Shown piece by piece: positions 20,108 through 33,200 of a DNA stretch of 64,000 nt. The notes beneath the pieces are model-generated. The model did not search any database and had not been told where the DNA came from. It saw only the letters and a list, made by a program, of their open reading frames with translations. Source of the DNA: Haberlea rhodopensis. Taxonomy: Eukaryota > Streptophyta > Magnoliopsida > Lamiales > Gesneriaceae. The stretch's first letter is position 1; the number at the start of each line of letters is the position of its first letter. Both the position numbers and the translations under genes were made by a program. The stretch covers positions 3,720,001 to 3,784,000 of the forward strand of contig CAJQUN010000021.1 in assembly GCA_907163345.1 (NCBI GenBank), read 5' to 3'.

Positions 20108-22430
20108 CTGTGACGAGATTCTACCATATATTAGCAATAAGTCGTAGGTAAGCAAAAAATAAAAATGTACATTAACAAGCAAAATCGACGACCTGCAATC
20201 TATCAGAAATTTATCATGCCAAAAATTTTATAAAAAATATAAAAATAAAGAAAAACTAAAAGAAAAAGAAAATAAAAAAACAAATAATAAATAAAAAAAA
20301 TATATAACAAAAAAAAAAGAAAAAAAAGGGGAAAAAGGGAGGAGTTACTGTTCATCCTTACTCGCTTATATATATAACTAGTTCTTCTTGGCACCGTGCA
20401 AGGCACGGTGCCAGTTACCAGGTTATTGGCCAGACATTTTTTATAGCTTCATTTTTTGAGATCTAACATTCATTACCTCGAGCCAGTTAGCAGCAGGTGT
20501 AAATGATATGCGGGAACTTTTTTGATAAAAAGTGCAAGACATCGTTGCGGCTAACATGGAGTAGTTCCATAAATCTCAAAGAGTCCCATAAGCAAGCACG
20601 AAAGAAAAGGCATATATGAGTAGTTTCATAAACCTCTAACAGTATCAGAAGTAAGAACGAAAGAAACAAACATAGAGTAAAGCTTAACATCAAAACAATT
20701 CTCGAAAGTAACTAACTAAATAAGAAGCAAAAATAGCTAAAAGCTAAGTTAGGCAACATGGAACTAACCTGTTAAAAATAGGGAACAATCACAAACCTCC
20801 AAATCCTTAGACAGATATGTGAGAACAAAGAAAAGAACAATAACTGTTCAGATTAAACTTTACAAGTCGACATCGAGGACATACAAATAAATCGACACCA
20901 AGAAGAACCAAAACTTACCAAATTCAAAATTTGCCTCCACGCAAAGCATCTCAACTACGAAAACCAGAGTTGAAGTAAATCAAATCAAAGATCTATTACC
21001 CAAAGAACAAGGATCAAAAGACTAAGTGCATGAAAATATAAACAAGGAATCAAGAAAAAAACTCCACTATTGCAGACTCTATCCCTTCCACTTGTTGTCC
21101 AACAAGGTATCTTTCTCTTCTCTCTTTCTACAGAGTGTAATATGGAATAATAGTGTAAAAAGGAATAAGAATAATAAGATAGATACCAAAACGAACACAT
21201 ATTACAAAAGGAACTGTAAAAGAAGATATCTAACCCATTCATCAATAGTATTGTTGCTTTCAATTAAACTGAAAACTTTCAATCCATTAGTTTAGATCCA
21301 CGAAGGAATACAATAAAACAATAGGGAACAACCAATCCATATCCAAAGGTACTAACTAAATCTAATGCAATAATCAAGCAAATGTAAATATAAGAGAGGA
21401 ATTCGACAAACCAGTTCGGGTACATAGTCCATTGGTTCTTTCACTTTTAGACTTCACATTGCTTTTCTAGTCCATTGGGTTTTAATTGTTTTCTGGATGC
21501 TCGACAAACCTGAACGCTAATGGAAAAATCGAAGCCAAATAGAATGTCAAATACATCGGTCAATATTTTCCCGAAGGGATTGAAACAAAGTATCCACATC
21601 TTTGCAACAAGAGGTTATGCAGATTTAAATTTCGACACAGAATAGGTGCAAATATCCTAGGGTTAAAACTCATCAGTTGCTATGATGCTCTCACCAGGAG
21701 CAAGAATGACCCCAAGAAAGGATGCACGAATTTTGGTGCAGTTGTTTGGAACTACGACAAAATCAAGTAACCAACAATAAACCACACTCGATTGGCATAT
21801 GATACAAACCTTCGAACAAGCAGAAAAGACAAGCACCAATGTAATAAGTCAGTGTTTTCTCTGGGTAGTTCAGATAATCAATAGAAGTAATAAGAGTTTT
21901 ACAAATTGAATAAGAAACCATCTAGAAAAATTAGTACTACTCTAACTGAATTAAAAATATATATAAACTGGGAGAAATTTGCAGCCCACTTTCATGGTGT
22001 TAAGATCTCCATTTCTTAATTTGTTTCTATTATTTTGCATGAACTGAAAAGTGTAATCTGAAGAGTTGGAAAATAAATTGACAGAATATAAATATAATTA
22101 TATGATATTTCACAAAAAAAATTATAATGTCGTAAAACATGTGTAATAATAAATTAGAAAAACTATTATTGAAAAGCAAATGAACAATTGATTAAGAAAA
22201 TACTATCTAGAACAAGTACTGTCACTGTGACTAAAGCCTGGGAAAATCATTTTTGGGAGATGATTTGGAGTCTCATGTCGTTAAGCTCTACATTTGTTAG
22301 TTCGTGTCTATTATTTTACATGAACTCACAGGAATAATGAGAGGCAGAATAATTTTATGCTAATCCATACTAAAATTTATTTTTTTATAAAATATTTGTA
22401 TTAATTAATAATTAATAAAAGTATGATTGA
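20108..22430. other. Intergenic, low-complexity region
   Basis: No convincing gene. 20220-20340 is almost pure A with some G. From 20440 to 22430 the sequence is AT-rich, and no frame is supported by motif or splice pattern. It may be the 3' side or introns of the degenerate gene at 22640-23710, but that is speculation. Confidence 0.6.
20391..20413. repeat. Perfect inverted repeat GGCACCGTG / CACGGTGCC
   Basis: Nine-base arms are separated by five bases (CAAGG). It stands alone at the end of a low-complexity stretch, next to a (TA)n run. It could be the end of a decayed DNA transposon or a chance hairpin. Confidence 0.7.
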
Positions 22431-22639
22431 GAAAATCCATAGTAAAGTGATCTAAATAAGCATGCGCAAATGCTGGAAAACGAAAACAAGCCGCAAAGCC
22501 GAAAAGAAATTAAGCAAAGAATACAAAAGTAATCGATCAATAAGTTCACCGATAACCTATTCAGCGTCAATAAATAGCTGCAGGAAGAAAGACGGAACGT
22601 TGCTAAACGACAATACCTCAAATATTACCGTCAAATGGC

Positions 22640-23710
22640 GAGATGGATCCACGAACGGTCGTATTTTTCGTCGAGACCCTCAAGGCATAACATGCTTTTC
22701 TTTTCAAGTCTATTTCTGAAAAACAAACAACCACATGAAAAAAAACACACACACACAGAAAATAAAAATAAATTGAAAACCCAATCTTTGTGACCTCTTT
22801 AACTAAAATAATTCACACGGTACAGAAAACAATGACACGAACTGAGCCAATTCTTTCAATTAGTCACAAGTGGATTTACAGCAACATTGAAAATTCTTGT
22901 CTCTTATTTCATTTTTCTCAGCCTACAAGTTTTGAATGACATACCACCAGCCACAACATAAACAAATTCACTCGAATTAGATTTATTAATAATATTTGGA
23001 TATAAAATCTTTCAGCAAATTACTGTCCGATGGAGATCAAAATGAAAGTCCAACACGCACCTCGAATTCTTTAACATTCTCCTGTAATTTATTGCATGAT
23101 CCTTGTAGTCTCTGGGCTTCCTTTCTCAATTGAATCACCATGTTAACATCATCATTCAATATAACACCTTTATTTGTTTTAGTTGGCTACATGCTCCCAA
23201 CCTCATCCTATATGAAAATTGATTGCACTCTTACAGGACAGGAATGCAACACAAATCTTTGAAGATGTGAGCAAGAATCAATGAACTTCACGCATAGTAG
23301 GATTGTGCATGAGGAACGCAGACATTGGCATAAAAAATAAATTCTAGGTGTACCATACACACCTCTTTCTAGAGACAAGCTCATTCGTGCCATCTAGATT
23401 TCCAAAGCGGTTGCCAAACACCTATTTTTTGAAACCCAGAACAATTAAACTATGAAAATGATAAATTAACTAAATAATAAAAAAAAACTCACGGGTAAAA
23501 TATTTTGAAAATGAGGTAAGAGACGCACCATCTTGTTCGTTATCCTTATCCTCATCCTCGTAGTCTCCTTACGGCTCTTCATCAACTTCTTCTTCCTCAA
23601 CACCAATCTCATTTTCAGGCATAGAAAACCATGAAAAATTAATTTTGTATTCTTACATAAAGTCTATATACCTGTGTTCCCGGCCATCCAATTAACTTTG
23701 GAAGTCAGTG
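22640..23710 (-). pseudogene. Degenerate intron-containing gene remnant, unrecognised
   Basis: On the minus strand, several exon-like pieces with fair splice signals occur in series. An ATG with MAGNT ending in a GT donor lies at about 23680. An acidic piece (ENEIGVEEEEVDEEP, then a stop, then DYEDEDKDNEQD) lies at 23520-23640. FGNRFGNLDGTNELVSRK lies at about 23340-23415 with AG and GT borders. A coiled-coil piece (VIQLRKEAQRLQGSCNKLQE) lies at 23060-23190, and a final piece at 22640-22715 follows a TTTTCAG acceptor. The stop and the phase conflicts indicate a pseudogene. I do not recognise the family. Confidence 0.35.
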
Positions 23711-24416
23711 TATAGCTAAAATGAAACCCTAGACATATACGAATATTATTATTATTGGTAAAATCATATTCTAAATTTTCCCTCAAAGGTCAACAGATCT
23801 CTCTTTCCTGCTGCTTCGCATGTCCAATTAATCTTCTTCACCCAAAAATTCAAGATTCACAGAAGAAAAATACACTGCAACCATGTCCACTTCAACTCCA
23901 CCAACATCACACAATCACGGAACAATGCAGCACAAAAGGGATTGCTAAATTAAGAAGGCTGAAAAAAAGGACGAAACACAAAAGAGATCAAGAATTAAAA
24001 TAATGGTTTTAGCTAGAACCCCCGACATCTGAAACAACAGAGCAAAATAGAGAAAGATGATCGATGTCCCTCATAAACTGATTTGGGGAACAAATAACCC
24101 TAAAATCCTAAAAAAAAATTACAAGAGAAAGCCAGAGGAAGTTACCATTCATTGTGCGGGGAATTCCTCAAAAGTGAACAAAGAATACCCATTACATACG
24201 CATGTGACCCACTCGAGATTTGCGAATGCAAATGGGAATTGGTTGATAAAATAAAAGAGAAAGTTACTATTTATCGCTTTTGGAAATCAAGACTCAGGCC
24301 ACTGTAGAAGAGATTATGCTCTTATTATATTGTAAAATATAATATAATATAATATGGTATAATTTAAAATTTTAATTTTAATTTTTTTTTATCTAAACGA
24401 ATTAAACGAAGGGTAA
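23711..24416. other. Intergenic region upstream of TSK
   Basis: Short frames at 23755-24003 and 24057-24254 are lysine-rich, lack recognisable domains and are probably chance. An AT run lies at about 24328-24375. The last part is the probable TSK promoter. Confidence 0.5.
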
Positions 24417-24424
24417 GCGGGAAA
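24417..24424 (-). promoter_or_regulatory. E2F-type site upstream of TSK
   Basis: GCGGGAAA on the plus strand is TTTCCCGC on the minus strand, a full match to the plant E2F consensus. It lies 127 bp before the TSK ATG. E2F sites drive G1/S expression in plants. The site is seen; that it is used is inferred. Confidence 0.55.
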
Positions 24425-24550
24425 TTTGATTCACATTTTCTCAAGACTACAGTGTACCCGCCATTCTTCCATTCCCAAAATCCCAAACCCTGCTCTTATA
24501 CACCATCGAGAGTGATTATATCATCGTTTCTCCGATCAAAACCCTTAAAA

Positions 24551-27239
24551 ATGGGTCGGAAAGAGGCGGTGTCTAGTCACCAACAGCAGCTTCAGGAGGC
24601 GAAGAGCGCTTACAAGAGCGCGGTGTCAGAGGGCAACCGCCAGGAGGAGGCCCGTTGGGCAAACATGATCGGAGACATACTGAAGAACCGTGGAGAGTAT
24701 GTCGAGGCTCTCCGGTGGATACGAAAAGATTATGAGGTTTCCCTCAAGTACTTGCCGCAAAAGCAGCTGCTACCCACGTGTCAGTCCCTCGGCGAACTCT
24801 ACCTCCGCCTCCATCACTACAAAGATGCCCTAATTTACCAGGTATTCCAAGGTGATTTTCCATTTTCATGTTTATCCAAGTGTTTGTACGCGCATATTAG
24901 CTTTTTCATCTAGTTTTACTACGATGTGTTGAAGATGTACGCAAATCATATCGGTGATTGATGGATTTATAGGATCTGGTTGAATTGGGTTCTTAGTGGT
25001 GACTGAAGATGATGCATCTTTACTGTTGGAAACAACCATCGAGTGCAATGTGGGAGTTAGTCATGGATTCTTGTCTGGGGTTCCCACAATGCATTCCCAT
25101 TCCTTAACTTATGATCTCTTGCGGGCTTTAAGTTCATATTATAAATTGGATTAGAGTGCATACACCAAATACTGATAGATGTGTGAAAGCCGTTCATAAT
25201 AGGCTGGTGATCTATAAAGCATGCATACACGCCCAATTTTTAAATGTTTTCTGCGTGGAGTACCAGGAAACCTTTTACCAATTGCAACACTTATTCATTG
25301 TACGCATTCTTCTACTTGTATTTAGCTCCGAACATCCAAAACCATTCTTCTGCTGACTTACTGGACATCCGAACAGTCTCCATTGTTCCTGCTAACTTTA
25401 TTCTGTTAATACATGGCAGAAGAAGCATTTAGAACTTGCCAATGATGCAAATGATCTTATCGAGCAGCAAAGAGCCAGCACCCAGCTTGGGCGAACTTAC
25501 CATGAAATGTTTTTAAAGTCAGACGATGACCATTATTCAGTTCGTAATGCTAAAAAGTATTTCAAATCTGCTATGAAATTTGCCAGAACTCTCAAGCAGA
25601 ATCCGCCTTCCGAGAGAGTTTCTTTCATAAAGGAGTATATTGATGCCCATAATAACCTTGGAATGCTTGAGTTAGATCTTGAGAACTTGGATGAAGCAGA
25701 GAAGTTTCTTACAAGAGGATTAGAAATATGTGATGAAGAAGAGGTGGTTGAAGATGATGATGCACGCAGTAGGCTCCATCATAACCTGGGAAATGTTTAC
25801 TTGGAGCTAAGGAGATGGGAGAAAGCCCAAGAGCACATGAAAAAGGATGTCATGATCTGTAGGCGAATTGGGCACCGTCAAGGGGAGGCTAAAGGTTATA
25901 TTAATCTTGGTGAGCTGCATTATAGAAATCAAAAATACAATGAAGCTATTTCTTTTTATCAAAAGGCGCTTGACCTTGCAAAATCATTGGAAGATGAAGA
26001 TTCACTTGTTGATCAAATTGATGGAAATATTGAAACTGTAAGAGAGGCAATTAAAGTGATAGATGACTTGAAGAAAGAAGAGCAGACTCTCAAAAAATTT
26101 GAGAGATACACTGAAATGTCTAGAGGCACAGAAGGTGAAAGGAAGTGTCTGCTGAAACAGAATTCGTCCATTGATAGCCTTATTGAGAAAGCAAGGATGA
26201 TCATTGCATGGCTAAAAGTAAAAATTTCCTAATATAGTTCTGACTTTATTTTATTTATATCCTTGGCAGCTAATTTGTTCTTTGACAAAAAAGTGATTTT
26301 ACCATGTCACACTTGACCAACAATCTCTTTAGATGCCACATTTAATTGTTTTTGGCACATGAAGAATTGGTTGAAAGCTAAGTAAATGTTTATGAGCTCG
26401 TGTCAATCAGGACGTCCACTTGTATTTTCAAAATTAAGTTTAGGGGATGACCTGTTAGATCTTTTGCCCACTTTATCCAGTTATATTAATTTCAATCGTG
26501 ATGATTCATGCTTTAATTTTTTACTTAGCTTCGTGAATATGGGAAAAAGAAGAAGCGAATAGCGAGTGAACTTTGTGACACAGAGAAGCTAAGTGATTCA
26601 TTTTCAGTCATTGGAGAGTCCTACCAGCTCCTCCGGAAACACAACAAAGCGCTTAAATGGTTCAGAAAAAGTTGGGATGCCTATAGGTCGATTGGCAACT
26701 TGGAGGTAATCAAGTTTATCATTCGTCCTGTATCATACAATCACTTTCGAGAGGTTTTTTAAAGCAAAATTATCATGTAAATTCTATCAGAATCATGTAC
26801 CTGTTACAGAATGATGTACCGAATTTCATGGTTGAAATGATCTCTTGCTTAAAAATGGAATCTTTTGATTGTTAAATTATTGTAGTGCTCCGTTGCTTGT
26901 CTTATGGATTCTTATATTATAAACAAAAGTAATTTCAGGGGCAAGCAATGACCAAGATTAACATGGGAAATACTTTGGATTCCAATGCTGATTGGGCAGG
27001 TGCTCTTGATGCTTTTAAGGAGGGACATAGGCAAGTGTCTTTATAATTCCTGCCTCATGATCAATACTTGAGTGCATAACCTATTTGGACTTATTAATTA
27101 CCTTTTGATTCAGAAGGTATTTGCTTTTCTTTTGATAATAATGGTATTTATTTGGTTTTCTGATTTCTTTGTAGTCTCAAATACTAAGTACTTGTGTACC
27201 TACATTCTTCTTAGGCCTTCTCTCTCTCTCTCTCCCTCT

Positions 27240-27278
<39 letters not shown>

Positions 27279-30200
27279 CTAGTCACTCCCTTTCTCTATT
27301 TACCACTTTTATATCATCATAATCATGGATTTGCTTTCCATGGACCTTCTGCCTCTGAGCCTCTGTTGTCTTGCATGTTTATCTCGTTTGCATGGTGCTA
27401 ATGACAAGGATATTTTATTTCATTTCATGTGGGCTAAAAAGATACATGTTTTTACTTGCGAGTCACTATTCATTCTTAACTTTTTTGTCGTCGTTATAGC
27501 AAAATTGCTAGTGAGTTCTTTTTTTCCCTTTTTAATTTATATTTATATTTGCTGACAGTGGTTCTTTACTGCAGGATCGCTGTTGATGCAAAATTGTCTT
27601 CCTTGCAGCTGTATGCCCTACAAAATATGCATTATATCTACATGATTCGCTTAGATGACACTGAAGAAGCTAGGTAAATTGCATTTTTAGTTAATTCATA
27701 ATCGTGTCATTTTGTAGAAGAAATTGCAAGAAAGGATGAAAAATGATGTTCTATTTTTATTCAAATTGATTCACGTGAGTACAAGACTCATTGAGACTAT
27801 GTAGGTCATCTCATTTAAATACAAAGATCAGTGATAATATTTTCATAATAATGACTATTAACTAAAGGAAGTTTCCATTGAATTATGCTACAAATATGCT
27901 TGATGAGCTTGATCTTGGGGCATCATTCTTGGGTGCTTGACTTGAGGAAGGTAGGTTTGAATCATGCTTGAGGTGCTTGATCTTGGGGCATCATTCTTGG
28001 GTTCTGGACTTGAGGAAGGTAGGCTTGAATCATGCTTGATGTGCTTGATCTTGGGGCATCATTCTTGGGTGCTGGACTTGAGGAAGGTAGGTATGAATCT
28101 TGGGGATCTGCTACACTTTCCATCACGGTGCTGATTGATGGTATGCTGTCAATATTTGTGACATCCCACAACTCCATATCGGGTGTGGACAAATTGAGTG
28201 GTTTATAAGTGGGGTTACAGTGGACTTGCCTTACAATGTTGGTGGACCATTTGTGCAAAGTAAGGATGGATGCGAAGTATTTGCTGGCAATATCCATTGC
28301 GTTGTGTTTGCTTGCTGGCCCCTCCCTCCCTCTTCTTAGAGCATGACAATTTTGAACATTTGGCTTGGAAATAAATAATTTCTGGAAAGAAGTCGAGGAT
28401 AACCATTTTGATTTATTCTATATGAATTTTTGGCTTTGACGATTAGTCAATCTTTCTTTTAAATTACTAAATTTGTGCATTCAATAACTTCGGAAAACTT
28501 TTCAGGAGGACCAAATTGTTGATTGACGAACTAAAGCAATCAACTAATGTAGAACTTGATGATGAAGATTCTTTAGGAAACCATTGTTCTGAGACTAAAA
28601 CTGAGTTGGATAATCTATCAACAGATGATAAGTCGGATGGCAGTTTTTCTCCAAATCTAATCTCAAGGAATTCCTCCAAATCAAAAGCTAACAACACTAC
28701 TGATAAGGTGATCGAGGACATACCTCTGAGATCCCTATTTCAGTCTAATAAAAAGTTATGGAAGAAGAAAACTGCATGTGGAGTGGCACCTCATGCTTCT
28801 TTCAGACCATACGGTTCCACAACAAACGGCATATCCAAATCCACTGGTAGCACGACAGTTAGTCGTAAGCGTGTCCGTGTAATCATTTCTGATGATGAAC
28901 GTGAAGATGAGGAGGTATATTGTGAAAAATTATTTAACAAGGGTCCTGCCGAAGGAATTGCCACTTCTGACGAATGTAATCTACTCATGGCTTTTTTGTT
29001 TTTCTCAATAATATTTTAGCGAGGCAACAAAATAAAGTAAGTTTATACTGTTGCAGATACCAAAAGAATTGTCAGCAGTCCTGTTTATGAAGTTCAGGTA
29101 ATAGCATTTTGCAACCTTGTTCATAATGTTTATTTTCCATGTCAATGAAATCTAACTTTCTAGTTCTGTAGAATGCTTCACCTGTTGTCTCAAGATGTAC
29201 TCTCGGTGCTTGTCCTCTTGATCCGGAGATAAGTACTTCTTCCTCCAAATCCAGGAGTTCTAAACTAGGTGTACAGGATGTCAAGGATTTTAGAGTTACA
29301 GGAGCACGTGCAGCTATTGGCTCCTGCAACTTTCTTCACAATGAAATTTCCACTGCCAATGTGAATTCTTGCTGTGATGAAACTTGTGTGAGTATCTTTT
29401 TAAAAGAAAAACTTTGCGACTATTATCCATTTGTCAATCTTTCTGCTGTAAATATGTACTTACAGTTACATACATGCTTGTGCCACTTTAAATGGTAGAA
29501 GTCCTTGTTATCAGTTGATGGTTGGTCTCATTTGATTATTTTAGCAGTGTAGTTGGGCACCATTTGTTTTCACGAACATACTATTTACAAATTTTGCTGC
29601 ATGACATGTTTATTGTAGCAACATATCATGTGCAAAATCGAGGAAGAATTGGTACATGTGGACCTAGATTTGTGTAGTGTTGGTGGTAAGCTCAGTGTGG
29701 AACAGCTGAAGGTTGAATTGGCATGCTTGTACTATTTACAACTCTCCAGAGAGAGAAGGTCAAGAGGTAAACTGTGATCCTCGGTCATTCTTTAGGTAAC
29801 TTAATTTTGTGATTATTTAATGAGGAAAACAAAGATGAGTAGTTCTTTTCTCGTTTTTAAATTTAGTTTATGTTCTTATTAGCGGCATATCCCGGGTTTA
29901 AATTGTTGTGTGTGTATTGGAGGATATATATTATTTTCCTTTAAAAAAAGAAGAAGAAGAGGTGATTGATATGCTGACAGTCATCAATTAGATGTTTGTG
30001 TTATCTAGAAAATCATGTTCTGTGGTACAGGTGAATCAACCGGTTCTCAAGTCATTTTATTTACTATATTTAAAGGTTTCATGACATTAATGGCTAATTT
30101 CTTGCCATTTGCAAATATGAATACTTGGCTAATTGCTAAATTTAGATGCATAACTTCAAGCATATTATGTTTGAAACTTTTGGTATTTTTATTTGTGGCC

Positions 30201-33200
30201 TCACATACAAATTATCTGATTGAACAAGAACTTACTTGAATTTGAAAATGAAAACATGATTCCTTATGCACATGATTTTATGGAGTGATTAAATAACCCT
30301 CTTTTCATCTCGTACTTCAAAGTATTTTAGTGTTCACTTTTCACTTGATTATTGTCATAGAATGATACGTCCGATGATCTTTGAGTTGTTAGCTTAATAT
30401 ATTGTGAAGGCTGAGGTATAATCAAGAGCGCTTTACAAAATCTTTTATCACAATGTTTTTCTGTTAACCATCGCACGTGATCTTGTATGAAAAGTGTAGT
30501 GGCAGGGTCAGACGGTGCATCCAATTATATTAGATGAAGCCATCATATGATGGGGTATTTTGATCATTTTTTTAATATCGATTATAATGGTCAAGAAACT
30601 CAACATAGTGTACTATGTAAGAACCATCTTATAGGTCAAATAGCAGAAACAAAGGAGGCCCATGCCTAATTCCAACTATTTTCAGCAGTGTTCCTTTACC
30701 TTTTCCAAGTTAGGGTGCATAAACATGACTTTGACTGCAGAATTTGAAACTCTTTTTAGGAATAAAACATGCATTATTGACCACTAATACTTGTTGCTGC
30801 ATGTCCACAGTATTAGTGCCAGTCATTCAGCATTTTAAGTACAACGGGAGAATTCTTGAATCCGTGGAAACACTTCATACATTAAGAGACAATGCATCAG
30901 GAAAGGGCTTGATGGAGGTTTCTGTTGCTGGTATAAGTTGTAGCCTGCTTATTTCTTGCACTATTTGTTTGCTTTTGACCTTTGAATTTTGGATAAGCAT
31001 GTTCCTGAGTCATAAATGTTTGTTTTTTTAATTAACACGAATATTACTCTTAGAGTTATTGCAATGGATCATCATGTTCCATGCGATACAGAATTTGTTC
31101 CATTGATATGCTTGTGAACTAGAAGACTTGTATTTCAGCATAAAAAAAAAATCAAAATTCAAGAATTGTGGATTCCCAATTCTAACCAAAAAATTCTGCT
31201 TGTTTGTCAGACTGTTATTTTGCATTTGAATTCAACATGTAGATATTAGGTTTCTCTAATGATGTTTGATTAAGGATGATGAATTTCTATGATGATAGAC
31301 CTATTAAACTAAAACTAATAATTGTGTATGTTTTTTTACAAAAGAAAGGCTTATTGGAAGAAATTAAATGTGCCATCCTGCATGACGGTCATTCGAAAAT
31401 GGGATTCTTACATCTGATTTCGGAGAAGAGGAGGTAAAAAAAGGCAGTGTGGGGTTGCGAGAGTTCCAAAAGTCTGGGTCCGGATGGATTCAACTTCAGG
31501 TTTATCAAAGAGTTTTGGCACGTTGTCAGAGACGATTTCATGCGGTTCTTGTCTGAATTCCATAGGAACGGCAAAATTGTTAGGGGCGGTAACCCTTCTT
31601 TTATCGTCTTGGTGCCTAAATCGGAAAACCCCGTGAAGATTGGCGAGTATCGACCGATATCCATGGTTGGCTGCGTTTATAAAGTCTTGGCGAAGGTCCT
31701 AGCAAATAGGTTAAGCCAAGTTTTGGATATGGTGATCTCTGCCACTCAGTCGACTTTTGTGGGGAAGAGACATATACTTGATGGTTTTATTATTATAAAT
31801 GAGATGCTAGACGAGTGGAAGCGGAACAAAAGGACAGGTATACTCTTCAAGATGGATTTCGAGAAAGCGTACGATTCAGTCCGATGGGCTTTTCTTGACG
31901 AGGTTATGCAGTTGATGAATTTCTCGGAACAATGGAGGAATTGGATTATGGAATGTGTTACCAATGCGAAAGCTTCAGTTCTAATTAACGGGAGCCCTTC
32001 ATTGGAATTTGATTTTGAAGCGGGACTGAGGCAATGGGATCCTCTATCCCCATTTCTGTTTATCTTAGTGGCCGAGGCGCTGTCTAAATTGGTAGACAAG
32101 GCGGTGGAGACTAATGCCTGGGATGAGTGCAAAGTGGGCAGGAATCACATTCCGATTTCCCATCTTCAGTACACTGATGGTACGGTTCTGTCTGGAGAGG
32201 CCACGATGGAAAATGTAAGAACCTTCAAAGGAGTGCTGCGACTATTTTAATTGATATCGGGTTTGAAGATTAATTTCTTTAAGAGCAGTTTAATCGGCGT
32301 CAGTGTAGATCCGGTACAACTGGATGCCATGGCGGGTGTGCTGAACTGCAAAGTGGGGATCGTGCCATTTAAGTATCTGGGTATCCCGATGGGATTAAAT
32401 CCGAGGAAATGTGCGACTTGGGAACCACTCTTGGAGAAATTTAGGAAAGGACTGGCAACCTGGGATGATAAGAGTTTGTCCTTTGGGGGCCGGATGGTTC
32501 TACTGAATGATGTGCTGTCTTCGCTACCGGTCTATTTCTTCACCCTGTTCCGCGCCCCAAAAGCTATCCTGTCCAAATTTCGATCAATCCAATCAGCCTT
32601 CATGTGTGGGGGGGGGGGGGGGGGTGGGGAAACTTGCCGGAAAGTCGCCTGGGTCAAATGGGAGGTGGTCTGCAAGTCTAAGCAATTGTGGGGGGGAGGG
32701 GGGGTTGGGGGTTCGTAACCTGGATTTTTTAATAAAGCATTGTTAGGAAAATGGTGGTGGGATATTATTAAGGGGGAGAATTTTTTGTGGTTACAGGTGT
32801 TGTCATCTAAATATGGTAATCTTAGCTGCCAAGACATGGTGTCAGGGAGACGGGTTTGCAGTCGGTGTGTTGGAGAGATCTTCTGAAATACACTTTCATG
32901 GATCATTCGGGATGGTTTTTGGGGGGCTTGTTTCGAAGGGTGGGTAATGGGCTAGGCACAAAATTCTGGAAGGATATTTGGGTGGGAGAGGTAAGTTTGG
33001 AAGAAAAGTTTCCCAGATTAGCATCAATTGCCCGGGATAGAGAGATCTTAGTAGGGAATATGGGGGGTGGGTGGATGGTCTGTGGATTTGGAGATGGGAT
33101 TGGAGACGAGAGTTATTCGACTGGGAGATGAATGTTTTTGTTTTGTTGCTTAATGTTATTGACATGTCAGCTTTGGATTGGATCAAGGTAAGGAAGACAC

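Noticed and set aside
20203..20406. Minus-strand frame rich in Phe/Leu/Tyr
   Set aside because: Complement of an A-rich low-complexity run; not a gene.
32532..33186. Proline-rich minus-strand frames over the LINE
   Set aside because: Antisense of the G-rich, broken LINE coding region.
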